Below are positions 27,118-35,688 of a stretch of DNA of 64,000 nt, in pieces (positions within the stretch are counted from its first letter, which is position 1; each line of letters opens with the position of its first letter). The notes beneath the pieces were generated by a model. That model did no database searches and was not told the origin of the DNA. It saw only the letters and a program-made list of their open reading frames with translations. Location: assembly GCA_938083195.1 (NCBI GenBank), contig CALKCK010000045.1, positions 43,972 through 107,971 of the forward strand. Direction: 5' to 3'. Source of the DNA: an uncultured Pirellulaceae bacterium. GTDB lineage: Bacteria > Planctomycetota > Planctomycetia > Pirellulales > Pirellulaceae. The translations under genes and the position numbers were made by a program.

Positions 27118-28527
27118 GTGAAGACATTCTTCGATCGTTGCTGGCACTCGAGCACTGACACTTTTGATGTAACTAACCCGTTCGACCAACAGGTCATTGC
27201 CTCCGTTCCTTCCTGCACTGTAGAAGATATTGATCAAGCCGTCACTGGATTAATCGGTGGTGCAAAAACAATGCGGGCGACGCCGGCATGGCGGCGGGCC
27301 GAGATCCTCGACAGGGCCGCGACGCTATTGAAAGAAAACCGTGATCGATTAGCAGAACAACTTTCGCGTGAAGAAGGAAAGCCGCTGCGAGAATCTCTCG
27401 CAGAAGTCGATCGATCCGCCACGACACTTCACCTTTCAGCTGACTTAGCAAAGCAAATTCATGGCGAAGTAATCCCTCTCGACGCCACGCGTGGTGGAGA
27501 ACACAAACTTGGATTTACGATTCGAATACCCTGCGGTGTTGTCGCCGCAATCACTCCGTTTAATTTCCCGCTTAATCTCGTCTGCCACAAAGTCGGCCCC
27601 GCCATCGCCGCCGGCAATGCGGTGCTGATCAAACCCGCGAGCGAAACCCCGCTATCGGCACTTAGCCTCACCGAGATTTTCTTGGAAGCCGGGCTTCCAG
27701 AAGATTCTATTGCCTGTGTGACCGGGAGTGGTTCGAAACTCGGAGAAGCGATTTGTCGAGACCCGCGTATTCGGAAAATAAGTTTTACCGGCAGCCCCGA
27801 GGTTGGAAAAAAAATCTGCGCTGCCGCAGGACTGAAACGAATAACGATGGAACTCGGCTCCAATAGCCCAATCATTATTTTACCAGACGCGGACATGAAC
27901 AAAGCGATCAACTCTGTTGCCACCAATGGATTTGCTAACGCTGGACAGGTTTGCATTTCAACCCAACGGTTAATTACACTCCCCGAAACCCACGAGGAAA
28001 TTGTCTTTCGCGTCGCCGAAGATATTAAGAAGATCACCGTCGGCGACCCACTCGCCAAAGGAACACGGATGGGACCGATGGTGCGAATCGAAGATGCGAA
28101 ACGCGTGGAGCAATGGATTGGCGAAGCTAAATCCTCAGGTGCTCAAATCGTTTGTGGGGGAGAGCGAGATTCAGCCCTTCACGCCCCCACGCTGATTGAC
28201 CATGCAACCGCGGAGATGAAAATCGTTCAGGAAGAATTGTTTGGACCTGCTGTCTCGGTCATTGAAGCCGCCGATATTGACGATGCAATCCGTATGGCTA
28301 ACGATTCCCGTTTTGGTTTAAGTGCAGGAGTGTTCACTGAAAACATCAATCTTGCTATGCGTTTCGCCAACGAAATAGAATCCGGCAACATCCATATTAA
28401 CTGGGGTTCACAGTGGCGAGCCGACGGGATGCCTTACGGCGGCCTAAAAGAAAGCGGCCTCGGTAAAGAAGGCCCCCGATACGCGATCGAAGAAATGACC
28501 GAATCCAAGATGATTGTCATCCACTAA
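27118..28527 (+). CDS. NAD(P)-dependent aldehyde dehydrogenase
   Basis: Classical aldehyde dehydrogenase of 469 residues. It has GVVAAITPFNFPLNLVCHKVGPAIAAGNAVLIKP (cofactor site), FTGSPEVGKKI, the catalytic glutamate in MELGSN and the catalytic cysteine in NAGQVCISTQR. The pattern is closest to the lactaldehyde, non-phosphorylating glyceraldehyde-3-phosphate and sulfolactaldehyde-type group; substrate is not certain. It starts with GTG 35 bp after trpE, so it may be co-transcribed with it. Unlike the protein at 19410-20855 it keeps the general-base glutamate and should act as a true dehydrogenase. Confidence 0.92.
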   Translation: MKTFFDRCWHSSTDTFDVTNPFDQQVIASVPSCTVEDIDQAVTGLIGGAKTMRATPAWRRAEILDRAATLLKENRDRLAEQLSREEGKPLRESLAEVDRSATTLHLSADLAKQIHGEVIPLDATRGGEHKLGFTIRIPCGVVAAITPFNFPLNLVCHKVGPAIAAGNAVLIKPASETPLSALSLTEIFLEAGLPEDSIACVTGSGSKLGEAICRDPRIRKISFTGSPEVGKKICAAAGLKRITMELGSNSPIIILPDADMNKAINSVATNGFANAGQVCISTQRLITLPETHEEIVFRVAEDIKKITVGDPLAKGTRMGPMVRIEDAKRVEQWIGEAKSSGAQIVCGGERDSALHAPTLIDHATAEMKIVQEELFGPAVSVIEAADIDDAIRMANDSRFGLSAGVFTENINLAMRFANEIESGNIHINWGSQWRADGMPYGGLKESGLGKEGPRYAIEEMTESKMIVIH

Positions 28528-28678
28528 CCAAAACGGATTGCTCCGACGCCATCGCGCGAGGGTGACATCCCGTGTGTCACCGAAAACCAAGACGACCAAA
28601 AACATCACGCCAATCGACGGCAAGCCCCCGCGGCGGTTAGACTAGGCAATTACAAAAAATCTAAGGACTGAACTCTCA

Positions 28679-29206
28679 GTGAAAATACTACTTAATCAAG
28701 ACGAACTGGACGCCGGTGTTGAGCGGCTTGCTCGTGAAATCAATGAAACTTACGGAAACCGCCCCCTCACGATTGTTGGGGTTCTGACCGGCAGTTTTAT
28801 TTTAATGGCCGATTTGATTCGAAAACTAGAAATGCCATTGCGGGTTGGTGTAGTCCAGACGAGCAGTTACGAAGGAACGGAGCGAGGGGCTCTGAGCATC
28901 AACTCGGAAATGATGCTCGATATTGCCGGGCGTGACGTTGTCTTGATCGACGACATTTTCGATACTGGCAACACCCTTCAAGAAGTAACTCAGTTGATGA
29001 AAAGCCTCGGCCCCAACAGTTTGAAATCAGCTGTTTTGCTGTTAAAAACGGGACGGCAAGAAGTCGACTGGGTCCCAGAATTTGTAGCCTTTGATATCCC
29101 CGATGAGTTTGTTGTTGGATACGGACTTGACTTCAACGATGAATATCGAAACCTACCTTATTTAGCCTGCCTGGAGCCAGCTGATCTTCCCGATACCGCC
29201 AGCTAA
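28679..29206 (+). CDS. hpt: Hypoxanthine phosphoribosyltransferase
   Basis: Purine salvage enzyme that makes IMP or GMP from the base and PRPP. 175 residues, usual size. The PRPP-binding motif VLIDDIFDTGNTL is at residues 88-100, and the active-site loop with TSSY is at 61-64 as in bacterial HPRTs. The C-terminal YGLDFNDEYRNLPYL segment is also family-typical. The start is GTG at 28679-28681. It is followed by two glycosyltransferase genes, 46 bp downstream, with no functional link apparent. Confidence 0.95.
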   Translation: MKILLNQDELDAGVERLAREINETYGNRPLTIVGVLTGSFILMADLIRKLEMPLRVGVVQTSSYEGTERGALSINSEMMLDIAGRDVVLIDDIFDTGNTLQEVTQLMKSLGPNSLKSAVLLLKTGRQEVDWVPEFVAFDIPDEFVVGYGLDFNDEYRNLPYLACLEPADLPDTAS

Positions 29207-29252
29207 GTCGCAGGCGGGTTTCGATGGGAGGCGAGTCACAGGATTTTCTGCA

Positions 29253-30506
29253 ATGAATAAAACACTTGGCGATCAGGACAAAACATCGCCGGTGTTGCCC
29301 GCGAATTCGTTACCGCTGAGAATTGCGATTGTCAGCCGTCGCTTTTGGCCTTACTCGGGAACCACAGAATTCGCGGTTGCCGATCTTGCATCTCAAATCA
29401 AACGGCTTGGACACACAGTCGAAATCTTGACAGTACGCTGGGAGAAGAACTGGCCCCTGTATTTTGATTACGATGAAATTCCAATTCGCCGAATCAATCG
29501 ATCTCAATCGCATCCATGGGGATCGTTCCGCTATTTACGCTCCCTAACGCGAGAATTAAACCAACTGGAACCCGACGGTATTATTGTCTTTGGACTCGAC
29601 GAAGAAGCGTGGGCCATTAGCCGTGCCTTTTCTGGAAAAACCCCATTCGTAATTCGCATCGACAATCACTTTCCGGGAGCCCAAAAGGAGGAGCCAGAAC
29701 TCACTCCACGGCAACGCTTCGCAGTCAATTCAGCCCAGTCCTTGTTGACCGATTCTCTCGGGACTCAACAGAGAATGTTAGCACAACCTGGCGTAACCAA
29801 CTCGCAGATCAAAGTCGCTTACGAGGGAATCCTGCTCGACAAAATAGGAAAACGTCAGCCATCACTCCAAAGTGCCGCCCGAGTTGCCATCTCAGACGCA
29901 CACCCGGTTCTATTGATTGGCTCCAACCAACCTTTAGTCGTTTGCGGAGCACCCCTTGAAGGCGACCCTGGCATGCTCAACCTCCTCGATGCCTGGCCCA
30001 AGGTGATCGCTCAATTCCCCAAAGCAAAGCTTTGGATTCTCGGCGACGGTTCCAAGAGTCGAGATGTCTGGACGAAAATTCTTGAAAAACATCTAGTCCA
30101 ATCCGTTATCATGCCTGGCAGTTTCGATGACACACACGAGATCTTTCAAGCGGCCGATCTCTACGTTCACCCTTTAAAATCCGATGAAAGCTGCGGATTT
30201 CTTGCCAGAGCGCTGGCTGCGGGAGTGGGATCCGTGGTAACCTCCACTCAGTTCACTCAGACGGTAATTGAAAACAACGTCAGCGGCTTGGTCGTTCATG
30301 CCGACGACGCGCGAGCCCTTGGGGATGCCATCATTCTTGCCTTGGGCAATCCGGATTTAAGAGAACGACTGGGAGAGCAAGGTCGTTTGTCAGCCAGCAA
30401 ACAATTTGATGTTCAAGACTCCGCCAAAGACTTTCTCCGACCATTTGAAAAACAATCAACACACCGAATACCGGACTCCAGTTCAGCCGACAGGGACAAT
30501 CTTTGA
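29253..30506 (+). CDS. GT4-type glycosyltransferase
   Basis: 417-residue GT-B glycosyltransferase of the family 1/4 type. The N-terminal domain begins RIAIVSRRFWPYSGTTEFAVADLASQIKRLGHTVEILT, typical of GT4, and the C-terminal donor-binding domain has LWILGDGSKSRDVW and ADLYVHPLKSDESCGFLARALAAGVGSVVTS, with the E-x7-E-like region reading ESCGFLARAL. The ending is charged. Its stop overlaps the start of the next glycosyltransferase, so the pair likely works in one glycan or cell-surface pathway. Confidence 0.88.
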   Translation: MNKTLGDQDKTSPVLPANSLPLRIAIVSRRFWPYSGTTEFAVADLASQIKRLGHTVEILTVRWEKNWPLYFDYDEIPIRRINRSQSHPWGSFRYLRSLTRELNQLEPDGIIVFGLDEEAWAISRAFSGKTPFVIRIDNHFPGAQKEEPELTPRQRFAVNSAQSLLTDSLGTQQRMLAQPGVTNSQIKVAYEGILLDKIGKRQPSLQSAARVAISDAHPVLLIGSNQPLVVCGAPLEGDPGMLNLLDAWPKVIAQFPKAKLWILGDGSKSRDVWTKILEKHLVQSVIMPGSFDDTHEIFQAADLYVHPLKSDESCGFLARALAAGVGSVVTSTQFTQTVIENNVSGLVVHADDARALGDAIILALGNPDLRERLGEQGRLSASKQFDVQDSAKDFLRPFEKQSTHRIPDSSSADRDNL

Positions 30507-31651
30507 ATTATCGGATCTTGTTTACAATCGAGAGCCTATTTGAATTAGGACCTGTCGAGGAATTGAAAATTCTGACGGGGGCTCTATCGGCACGTGGATG
30601 CGAAATTCATATCGCCATCCTCGGCGAGCACCGATTCGAACCGAACCAATGGCTCGAATCCGGGATCAAGGTACATGTGCTTAATAAAGACGATCGAACT
30701 CCACTTCACTCGCTTCGCGATTGCTTTTCGATCGTGCCCGAACTAAGAAAACTCATTCACAACCTCTCGCCCGATTTAGTGCACGCCTGGTGCGGGCAGG
30801 CCGAAATTCTAACCCTGATTGCAACCCGGAACGTGCCCCTAACGCGGCAACTACCTTTTAAGCATCTAATCAGTACGCAGCTTGCCATTCCCCGCGAATT
30901 AGGTTTCAGACACCAAATTTTTGAAAACTACCTTGGAGACGATGACAACTTCACTACCGTAGTCCCTCATGCTTCCATCAAAACCAAGCTGATTGAGCTT
31001 GGAAAACCAGAAGCTCAGATCGAAATCATTGCCAACTCGGCCGCACCTCAACAGGTCTCCGAAAAATCAAGCATTCGCAAATCGCTTAGAAAACAATTGG
31101 GTCTCGCGAAGGACTCCTATCTCGCAGGAACCGTCGCCCCTCTGGTTCACCGCAGTCGATTGAAAGACCTCATTTGGGCCACTGACCTTCTCACCTGCGT
31201 TCGTCCCGACTTCCATTTTTTGATTATTGGCAGCGGTTCTCAACTGAGTCGTTTACAACGATTTGCAAGTTTGACGGAGGCCGGCGACCACATTCATTTT
31301 TTAAGCCACCCAGAATCGCCCGTGATTCAAGGACTCGATTTTTATTGGCACCCTCATCTTCAAGAACCAATTTCGGGCAATTTAATGTCGGCGATGGCCG
31401 CAGAAATCCCCTCCATCGCAGTCTATGGAGAAGGAACTGAGGAAATTATTCGACATCAGGAAACGGGATTCGCCGTCAATTTTGGCGCACGCGATGAGTT
31501 TGCCCGCTGGACTAAATTCCTGATTGAAAAACCGCAAGAATCACACATTTTGGCCAAGCAGGGACGCCTATTAGTGGAACGGGCGTTTCCAATCGAGTCG
31601 ATGATAAATGGCTATCTCGCACTATACGACAGAAAACTTGAATCGATTTGA
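30503..31651 (+). CDS. GT4-like glycosyltransferase, second of a pair
   Basis: 382 residues, starting at a TTG that overlaps the preceding stop by 4 bp (TTGA). It has the GT-B layout: RILFTIESLFELGPVEELKILTGALSARGCEIHIAIL at the N-terminus and VHRSRLKDLIWATDLLTCVRPDFHFLIIGSGSQ in the donor-binding domain, followed by the HPHLQEPISGNLMSAMAAEIPSIAV segment. The conserved E-x7-E is only partly kept (QEPISGNLMSAM). Together with the preceding gene it forms a likely pair with related but different acceptor specificity. Confidence 0.82.
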   Translation: MNYRILFTIESLFELGPVEELKILTGALSARGCEIHIAILGEHRFEPNQWLESGIKVHVLNKDDRTPLHSLRDCFSIVPELRKLIHNLSPDLVHAWCGQAEILTLIATRNVPLTRQLPFKHLISTQLAIPRELGFRHQIFENYLGDDDNFTTVVPHASIKTKLIELGKPEAQIEIIANSAAPQQVSEKSSIRKSLRKQLGLAKDSYLAGTVAPLVHRSRLKDLIWATDLLTCVRPDFHFLIIGSGSQLSRLQRFASLTEAGDHIHFLSHPESPVIQGLDFYWHPHLQEPISGNLMSAMAAEIPSIAVYGEGTEEIIRHQETGFAVNFGARDEFARWTKFLIEKPQESHILAKQGRLLVERAFPIESMINGYLALYDRKLESI

Positions 31652-31727
31652 ATTCAAATTACCAGCAGACTTTTATTGGCTTGCGGGGAAAGAGGCCGTT
31701 GCTTTCGTCCGGCGTGAATCACAATCC

Positions 31728-32651
31728 CTAATCAGCTTTCACCGGTTTAATTTGCCGCCCCGCTGTTTTCCCAAGATATCTAAAGAGCAGTCCCGCAAGA
31801 ATTAATCCGCCACCCAGAATCGTCGTCAAAGCGGGAGGAGTGTATTCGGGGGATTGATGCCATGCAACAAACACCCAGACTGGAACCAATAGCGGTTCCA
31901 GCAACGTCAACCCGGACGCCTCATGACTCGAAACGGCACTCACACCTCGCGCAAAGAGCAGATACGGGATCCCAATTTGCAGCATTCCAAACCCAGCCAA
32001 ATAAACCCACTGACTTCCCGTCGGATAAATATCGGTCTGAATTAACACCGGCGTTAAAACCAACGCGGTGACCGCATGATTTAGAAAAACTATCCAAGCC
32101 GCATCGTAATCTTTCAACCACCGCAGCATCACAACAACGCCTGCAAAAAACACACCCGAGGCCAAACCATAGCGAACGCCAACGAGGGAAGCGCCAAACA
32201 GTTCCGCTCGTAAAATGATCACAACGCCAACCGATGCAAAAACTAACAAAACCCAGTCGCGTTTTACTGGACGTTCGCCAAACCAAAACCAACTTATTAA
32301 AAACACCCATGCCGGTGCGGTGTACTGGAGCCAAATGGCCAACGTCGATTCACAATAAACCATTCCTGTCAGATAAGTCCAGTTCATCAAAGCAAACGTG
32401 GTCACCATTGGAATCAATTTCCAAGTCCACTGGATCTTTCGAACCATCAGCATGAGGATCAACGCTGCAAAAAAAGCACGCCAAAACGCGAGCAACAAGC
32501 CTCTGGATTCCTCCGGCCACTGGTCAAAAATGGGAGCCTTTGCAAAAAATCCACTGGTACTCCACATCAGCGCAGCAGCAATAATCAGCAATCTACCGCG
32601 CCAGAGCGGTGATAAGTAATTCGCATTCGCCGAGCTATCTGCTTCAGGCAT
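31728..32651 (-). CDS. EamA/DMT-family membrane transporter
   Basis: 307-residue member of the drug/metabolite transporter superfamily with ten predicted helices in two EamA repeats, beginning GRLLIIAAALMWSTSGFFAKAP and, in the second half, VRYGLASGVFFAGVVVMLRWL. No motif defines the substrate. It converges with the glycosyltransferase pair, 76 bp apart. It is distinct in sequence from the EamA protein at 8733-9743. Confidence 0.9.
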   Translation of the reverse strand: MPEADSSANANYLSPLWRGRLLIIAAALMWSTSGFFAKAPIFDQWPEESRGLLLAFWRAFFAALILMLMVRKIQWTWKLIPMVTTFALMNWTYLTGMVYCESTLAIWLQYTAPAWVFLISWFWFGERPVKRDWVLLVFASVGVVIILRAELFGASLVGVRYGLASGVFFAGVVVMLRWLKDYDAAWIVFLNHAVTALVLTPVLIQTDIYPTGSQWVYLAGFGMLQIGIPYLLFARGVSAVSSHEASGLTLLEPLLVPVWVFVAWHQSPEYTPPALTTILGGGLILAGLLFRYLGKTAGRQIKPVKAD

Positions 32652-32916
32652 GATGAAAGAGAACCCACGAAAAAGCAGAGAGACGTATTAGGATGTTTCA
32701 CGGAGAAACAAGGGGATTTACGATTCCTAGAATAAATCAGAAAACCGGTCGATCCGCCGATTGACTCTCAATGCTTGAGTCTACCAGATCAAACGAGAGA
32801 GGCTGGATACGCGTATACATCACCGCGCAGCAGTCCCTCGATGCGTAGCAGATAAAAAAGAGAAAGCAGCGGATCGTATCGAACGAAGGCTGCAACGCCA
32901 AATCGATTGCGATCGA

Positions 32917-33006
32917 TTACTTCTTGCGATGTCGGATTTTGGCTCGCATGCGTCGTTTTTTGCGGCCTAACTTGCGACGACCCTTACCGGTCTTTTTGGT
33001 TCCCAC
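32917..33006 (-). CDS. Very small basic protein, ribosomal-type candidate
   Basis: A 29-codon frame that is too short for usual gene calling. It begins with GTG at 33004-33006, preceded on the minus strand by AGGGG nine bases upstream, and ends with TAA. The product, V-G-T-K-K-T-G-K-G-R-R-K-L-G-R-K-K-R-R and then MRAKIRHRKK, is nearly all basic residues and Gly. This composition is that of tiny ribosome-associated proteins, such as AURKAIP1/COX24-domain or Thx-type proteins, which are usually 25-40 residues; which one, if any, is not certain. The frame is closed upstream by a stop 12 codons before the GTG. It stands alone between the EamA and APC transporter genes. Confidence 0.6.
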   Translation of the reverse strand: MGTKKTGKGRRKLGRKKRRMRAKIRHRKK

Positions 33007-33230
33007 TCGAATGAACCCCTGTTTTGATGATGTATCGGATTAAATTTTGAACGCCCATCGTAACGACAGAACCCCTCATTGGCAAGACGATATGTTGGCT
33101 GCTTTGAATCTTGTTGCGGGAAAACCGGCTCGGGATCACATGAAACGACTGAAGGGATTAGACGCTTTTCTTTCCTTTTTACCGGTCAATGGCGAATTAT
33201 TTCGATCCCACGAAGCTCCCGAGGCAGTTA

Positions 33231-34682
33231 CTATCGCCCCTTTAGTGATTGCTGAGCTTCATTTCTCAGCAGAAAACTCATTACTAAACCGACTAATACC
33301 CACCCTCCAATGATAGCCGTGGCTAACCACAGCTCCTGATCCATCATGTAGGTCCAACTTCGGTAAACCATAAAAAGGCAGGCGCCAACGAATAAGATGG
33401 GGAGAACTGGATAGAACGGAACTCGATATCCCTCAAACTGCCCCTTAAAACGGACGCGGTTTATCATCAAAGAAATGACCGTCAAACCAAGGAAAAACCA
33501 AAAATAGGGAGCATTAGAAGCGGTCAAATTCTCAACACCATTCTTGTCGTCCCCGAATGTCAAAATGTAGGCAATCGTGACAACACCCTGTAGTAAAATC
33601 CCCCGCCAGCAACCTTTCCCAGTGACGTCGCCAGCCACGAGACGGAGACTCGGGTAGTCCACGGCGGTCGCCCAGTAAATTCTTGGGCTGGTAAAAATCA
33701 TCGCGTTGATTGCTCCTAGACAAGAGACGCATACCAAAATCGAAAGCAGATCTTTTCCAACAGGCCCCATATTCTGTTCGACCAACACCGACGTCGCATT
33801 CTCCCAACGACTCCCCAAAGACGCCATCTGCTCAAATCCTAACCCGGCAACAAGAGCCAGATTTACAAGCAGATAGACCAACAAAACCACACCCGTGCCG
33901 ACGACCAAAGCACGTAAGAGATTGCGTTTGGGGTCGCGAGTTTCACTCGCAACAAAAGCAATATCGTTCCAGCCTCCAAATGTGAACATGACAAAAACCA
34001 TGGAAAGCCAAAACCACTCCCAGGTCGACTCGCCAGATTCCTCGACCGCGGCCGTGGAATCAACCGCGTCGTTGATCTGTGCAGGAATCTCGACAAGGGA
34101 CTCAGGGCCTGGTCCCTCAGCACTCGGCCAAACAAGAAATGCCGCCGCAACGACGACCATGATTCCAGCTACTTTGGCAACCGTCAGGAGGTTTTGCGAT
34201 GCTTTTCCAAAACGAACTCCAATCAAATTGGTAAGACTCAAGCCGATAACGCTCAGCCCCGCAAAAGCGTAAAGAGGCAATGAGTCTGGAAAAACAGAAA
34301 CGGCAAACTCGCCGAATATCATTGCCATCAAAGCGATACTCGTCGGGCGAATGACCCAAAATGCCGCCCAGGAAAACGCAAACCCAACTCGATAGTGATA
34401 GGCTCGCTTGAGATAACCATAATCGCCACCGCGATCGGGATAGGTCGTCGTCAATTCGGCGAAACAAAGTGCTCCAATGAGAGCAATTAGCCCACCAGCG
34501 ACCCAAACCGCGACTAACCAGGTCGCACTGGGAACATTGGAAGCAACAATCGCCGGCATCTTAAAAATCCCGGCTCCGATGATCGTGCCGACGATAATAC
34601 AAACGCAATCAAAAAGCGTCAGCACGCGCGAGCTTGTTGATTTCGAGTCACTCGACTCCCTCGGTTCCTTTGATGAATTCAA
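33231..34682 (-). CDS. APC-superfamily amino acid permease
   Basis: 483-residue inner-membrane permease with about twelve helices. The first helix carries the substrate-binding signature GTIIGAGIFKMPAIVASNV, the well-known G-x-x-x-G region of LAT/APC transporters, and FAELTTTYPDRGGDYGYLKRAY follows as the usual second-helix region. The loop at about 210-225 (DAVDSTAAVEESGEST) is unusually long and acidic. Substrate cannot be read from the sequence. It is divergent from infA. Confidence 0.9.
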   Translation of the reverse strand: MNSSKEPRESSDSKSTSSRVLTLFDCVCIIVGTIIGAGIFKMPAIVASNVPSATWLVAVWVAGGLIALIGALCFAELTTTYPDRGGDYGYLKRAYHYRVGFAFSWAAFWVIRPTSIALMAMIFGEFAVSVFPDSLPLYAFAGLSVIGLSLTNLIGVRFGKASQNLLTVAKVAGIMVVVAAAFLVWPSAEGPGPESLVEIPAQINDAVDSTAAVEESGESTWEWFWLSMVFVMFTFGGWNDIAFVASETRDPKRNLLRALVVGTGVVLLVYLLVNLALVAGLGFEQMASLGSRWENATSVLVEQNMGPVGKDLLSILVCVSCLGAINAMIFTSPRIYWATAVDYPSLRLVAGDVTGKGCWRGILLQGVVTIAYILTFGDDKNGVENLTASNAPYFWFFLGLTVISLMINRVRFKGQFEGYRVPFYPVLPILFVGACLFMVYRSWTYMMDQELWLATAIIGGWVLVGLVMSFLLRNEAQQSLKGR

Positions 34683-34956
34683 TTCATTTCCCTGAAAAAG
34701 GCATCGTAAGATGTCGACTCATCCCTTTCTTCGACTATCACAATCCTATCACGCTGACTCTCAACGATGCACTCCCAGATCGCAAACCACGCCAAACCCT
34801 CTCAAAACCGTACTAAAGTCCAAAAATCGCCCTTCAAATCCTCTACGTTGCTATAGACTAGTTTCACTCTCGGAGTAAAATGGTGCGAATTGAACATCAC
34901 CGCGATTTCGGACTCTCTTCGAAGATCGTTTTTTTTGAGAATTCCGAAGGGAATAC

Positions 34957-35175
34957 ATGGCCAAAGAAGAAGCCTTTGAAGTAGACGGCACTGTTACACA
35001 GGCGCTAGCTAACACACGTTTTCGCGTTGAACTTGAGACCGGCGATGAAGTCCTCGCTCATGTCGCCGGTAGGATGCGCAAGCACTTTATTCGAATTGTT
35101 CCCGGCGATAAGGTCCGAGTCGAACTTTCTCCCTACGACCTGACCAAAGGACGTATCGTTTACCGAGAACGATAA
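34957..35175 (+). CDS. infA: Translation initiation factor IF-1
   Basis: Small OB-fold protein of 72 residues, exactly the usual length, that binds the A site of the 30S subunit during initiation. [26 protein letters not shown], then [36 protein letters not shown], is close to the family consensus throughout. It is not in a ribosomal protein operon here; it is isolated between the divergent permease and a 513-bp spacer. Confidence 0.98.
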   Translation: MAKEEAFEVDGTVTQALANTRFRVELETGDEVLAHVAGRMRKHFIRIVPGDKVRVELSPYDLTKGRIVYRER

Positions 35176-35688
35176 ACTCTGGCATTTCGGTTAATCTAAA
35201 CCAAAATTCCAACATCCGGCCAATTCGCTCGGTGGTTGTGGCGTGATTTTTTGTAAAATCCGTAACGCATACCTCAGTTTTCCAACGTGTTCTGCCTAAT
35301 CGCGGGTTGATAAATCGCGATTTGATGTCCCAAACGTTCAAATCCTGGTCTAGATCGCAACATTCTTTGCTTAGTTATCTGGACAAGCTAAAACAAATGT
35401 CGCGTTTCCGAGGTAATGACTACAGAGAGTATCCCTTCGCTTAGTATCACTTCGTAACAGAATAGATCCTTTTTTGCGAAACATTCTTGCATTGTTCTTC
35501 GTCGCTAGTTATTGCATCTAAAGCCGGTTGATGGACAATGAAGCCGCCTGTGGTTCAAGAGGCCAGTGTCTGCGAAAGCAACTAAAAAAATAGAACTATC
35601 AATCGCCATGATCGGACACACGCTGATCAAAAGTGATTTTTCGAACTGTACCTAATAATAAGCACCATCCAGAGTTTGGAGACCAAAC
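35176..35688. other. Intergenic spacer before the acidic secreted-protein gene
   Basis: 513 bp without a supported gene. It likely contains the terminator of infA and the promoter of the following gene. I saw no clear hairpin with a U tract and no riboswitch pattern. Confidence 0.4.

Noticed and set aside
33047..33313. 88-codon plus-strand frame next to the tiny basic gene
   Set aside because: It overlaps the end of the permease gene, has no family features and reads like chance.
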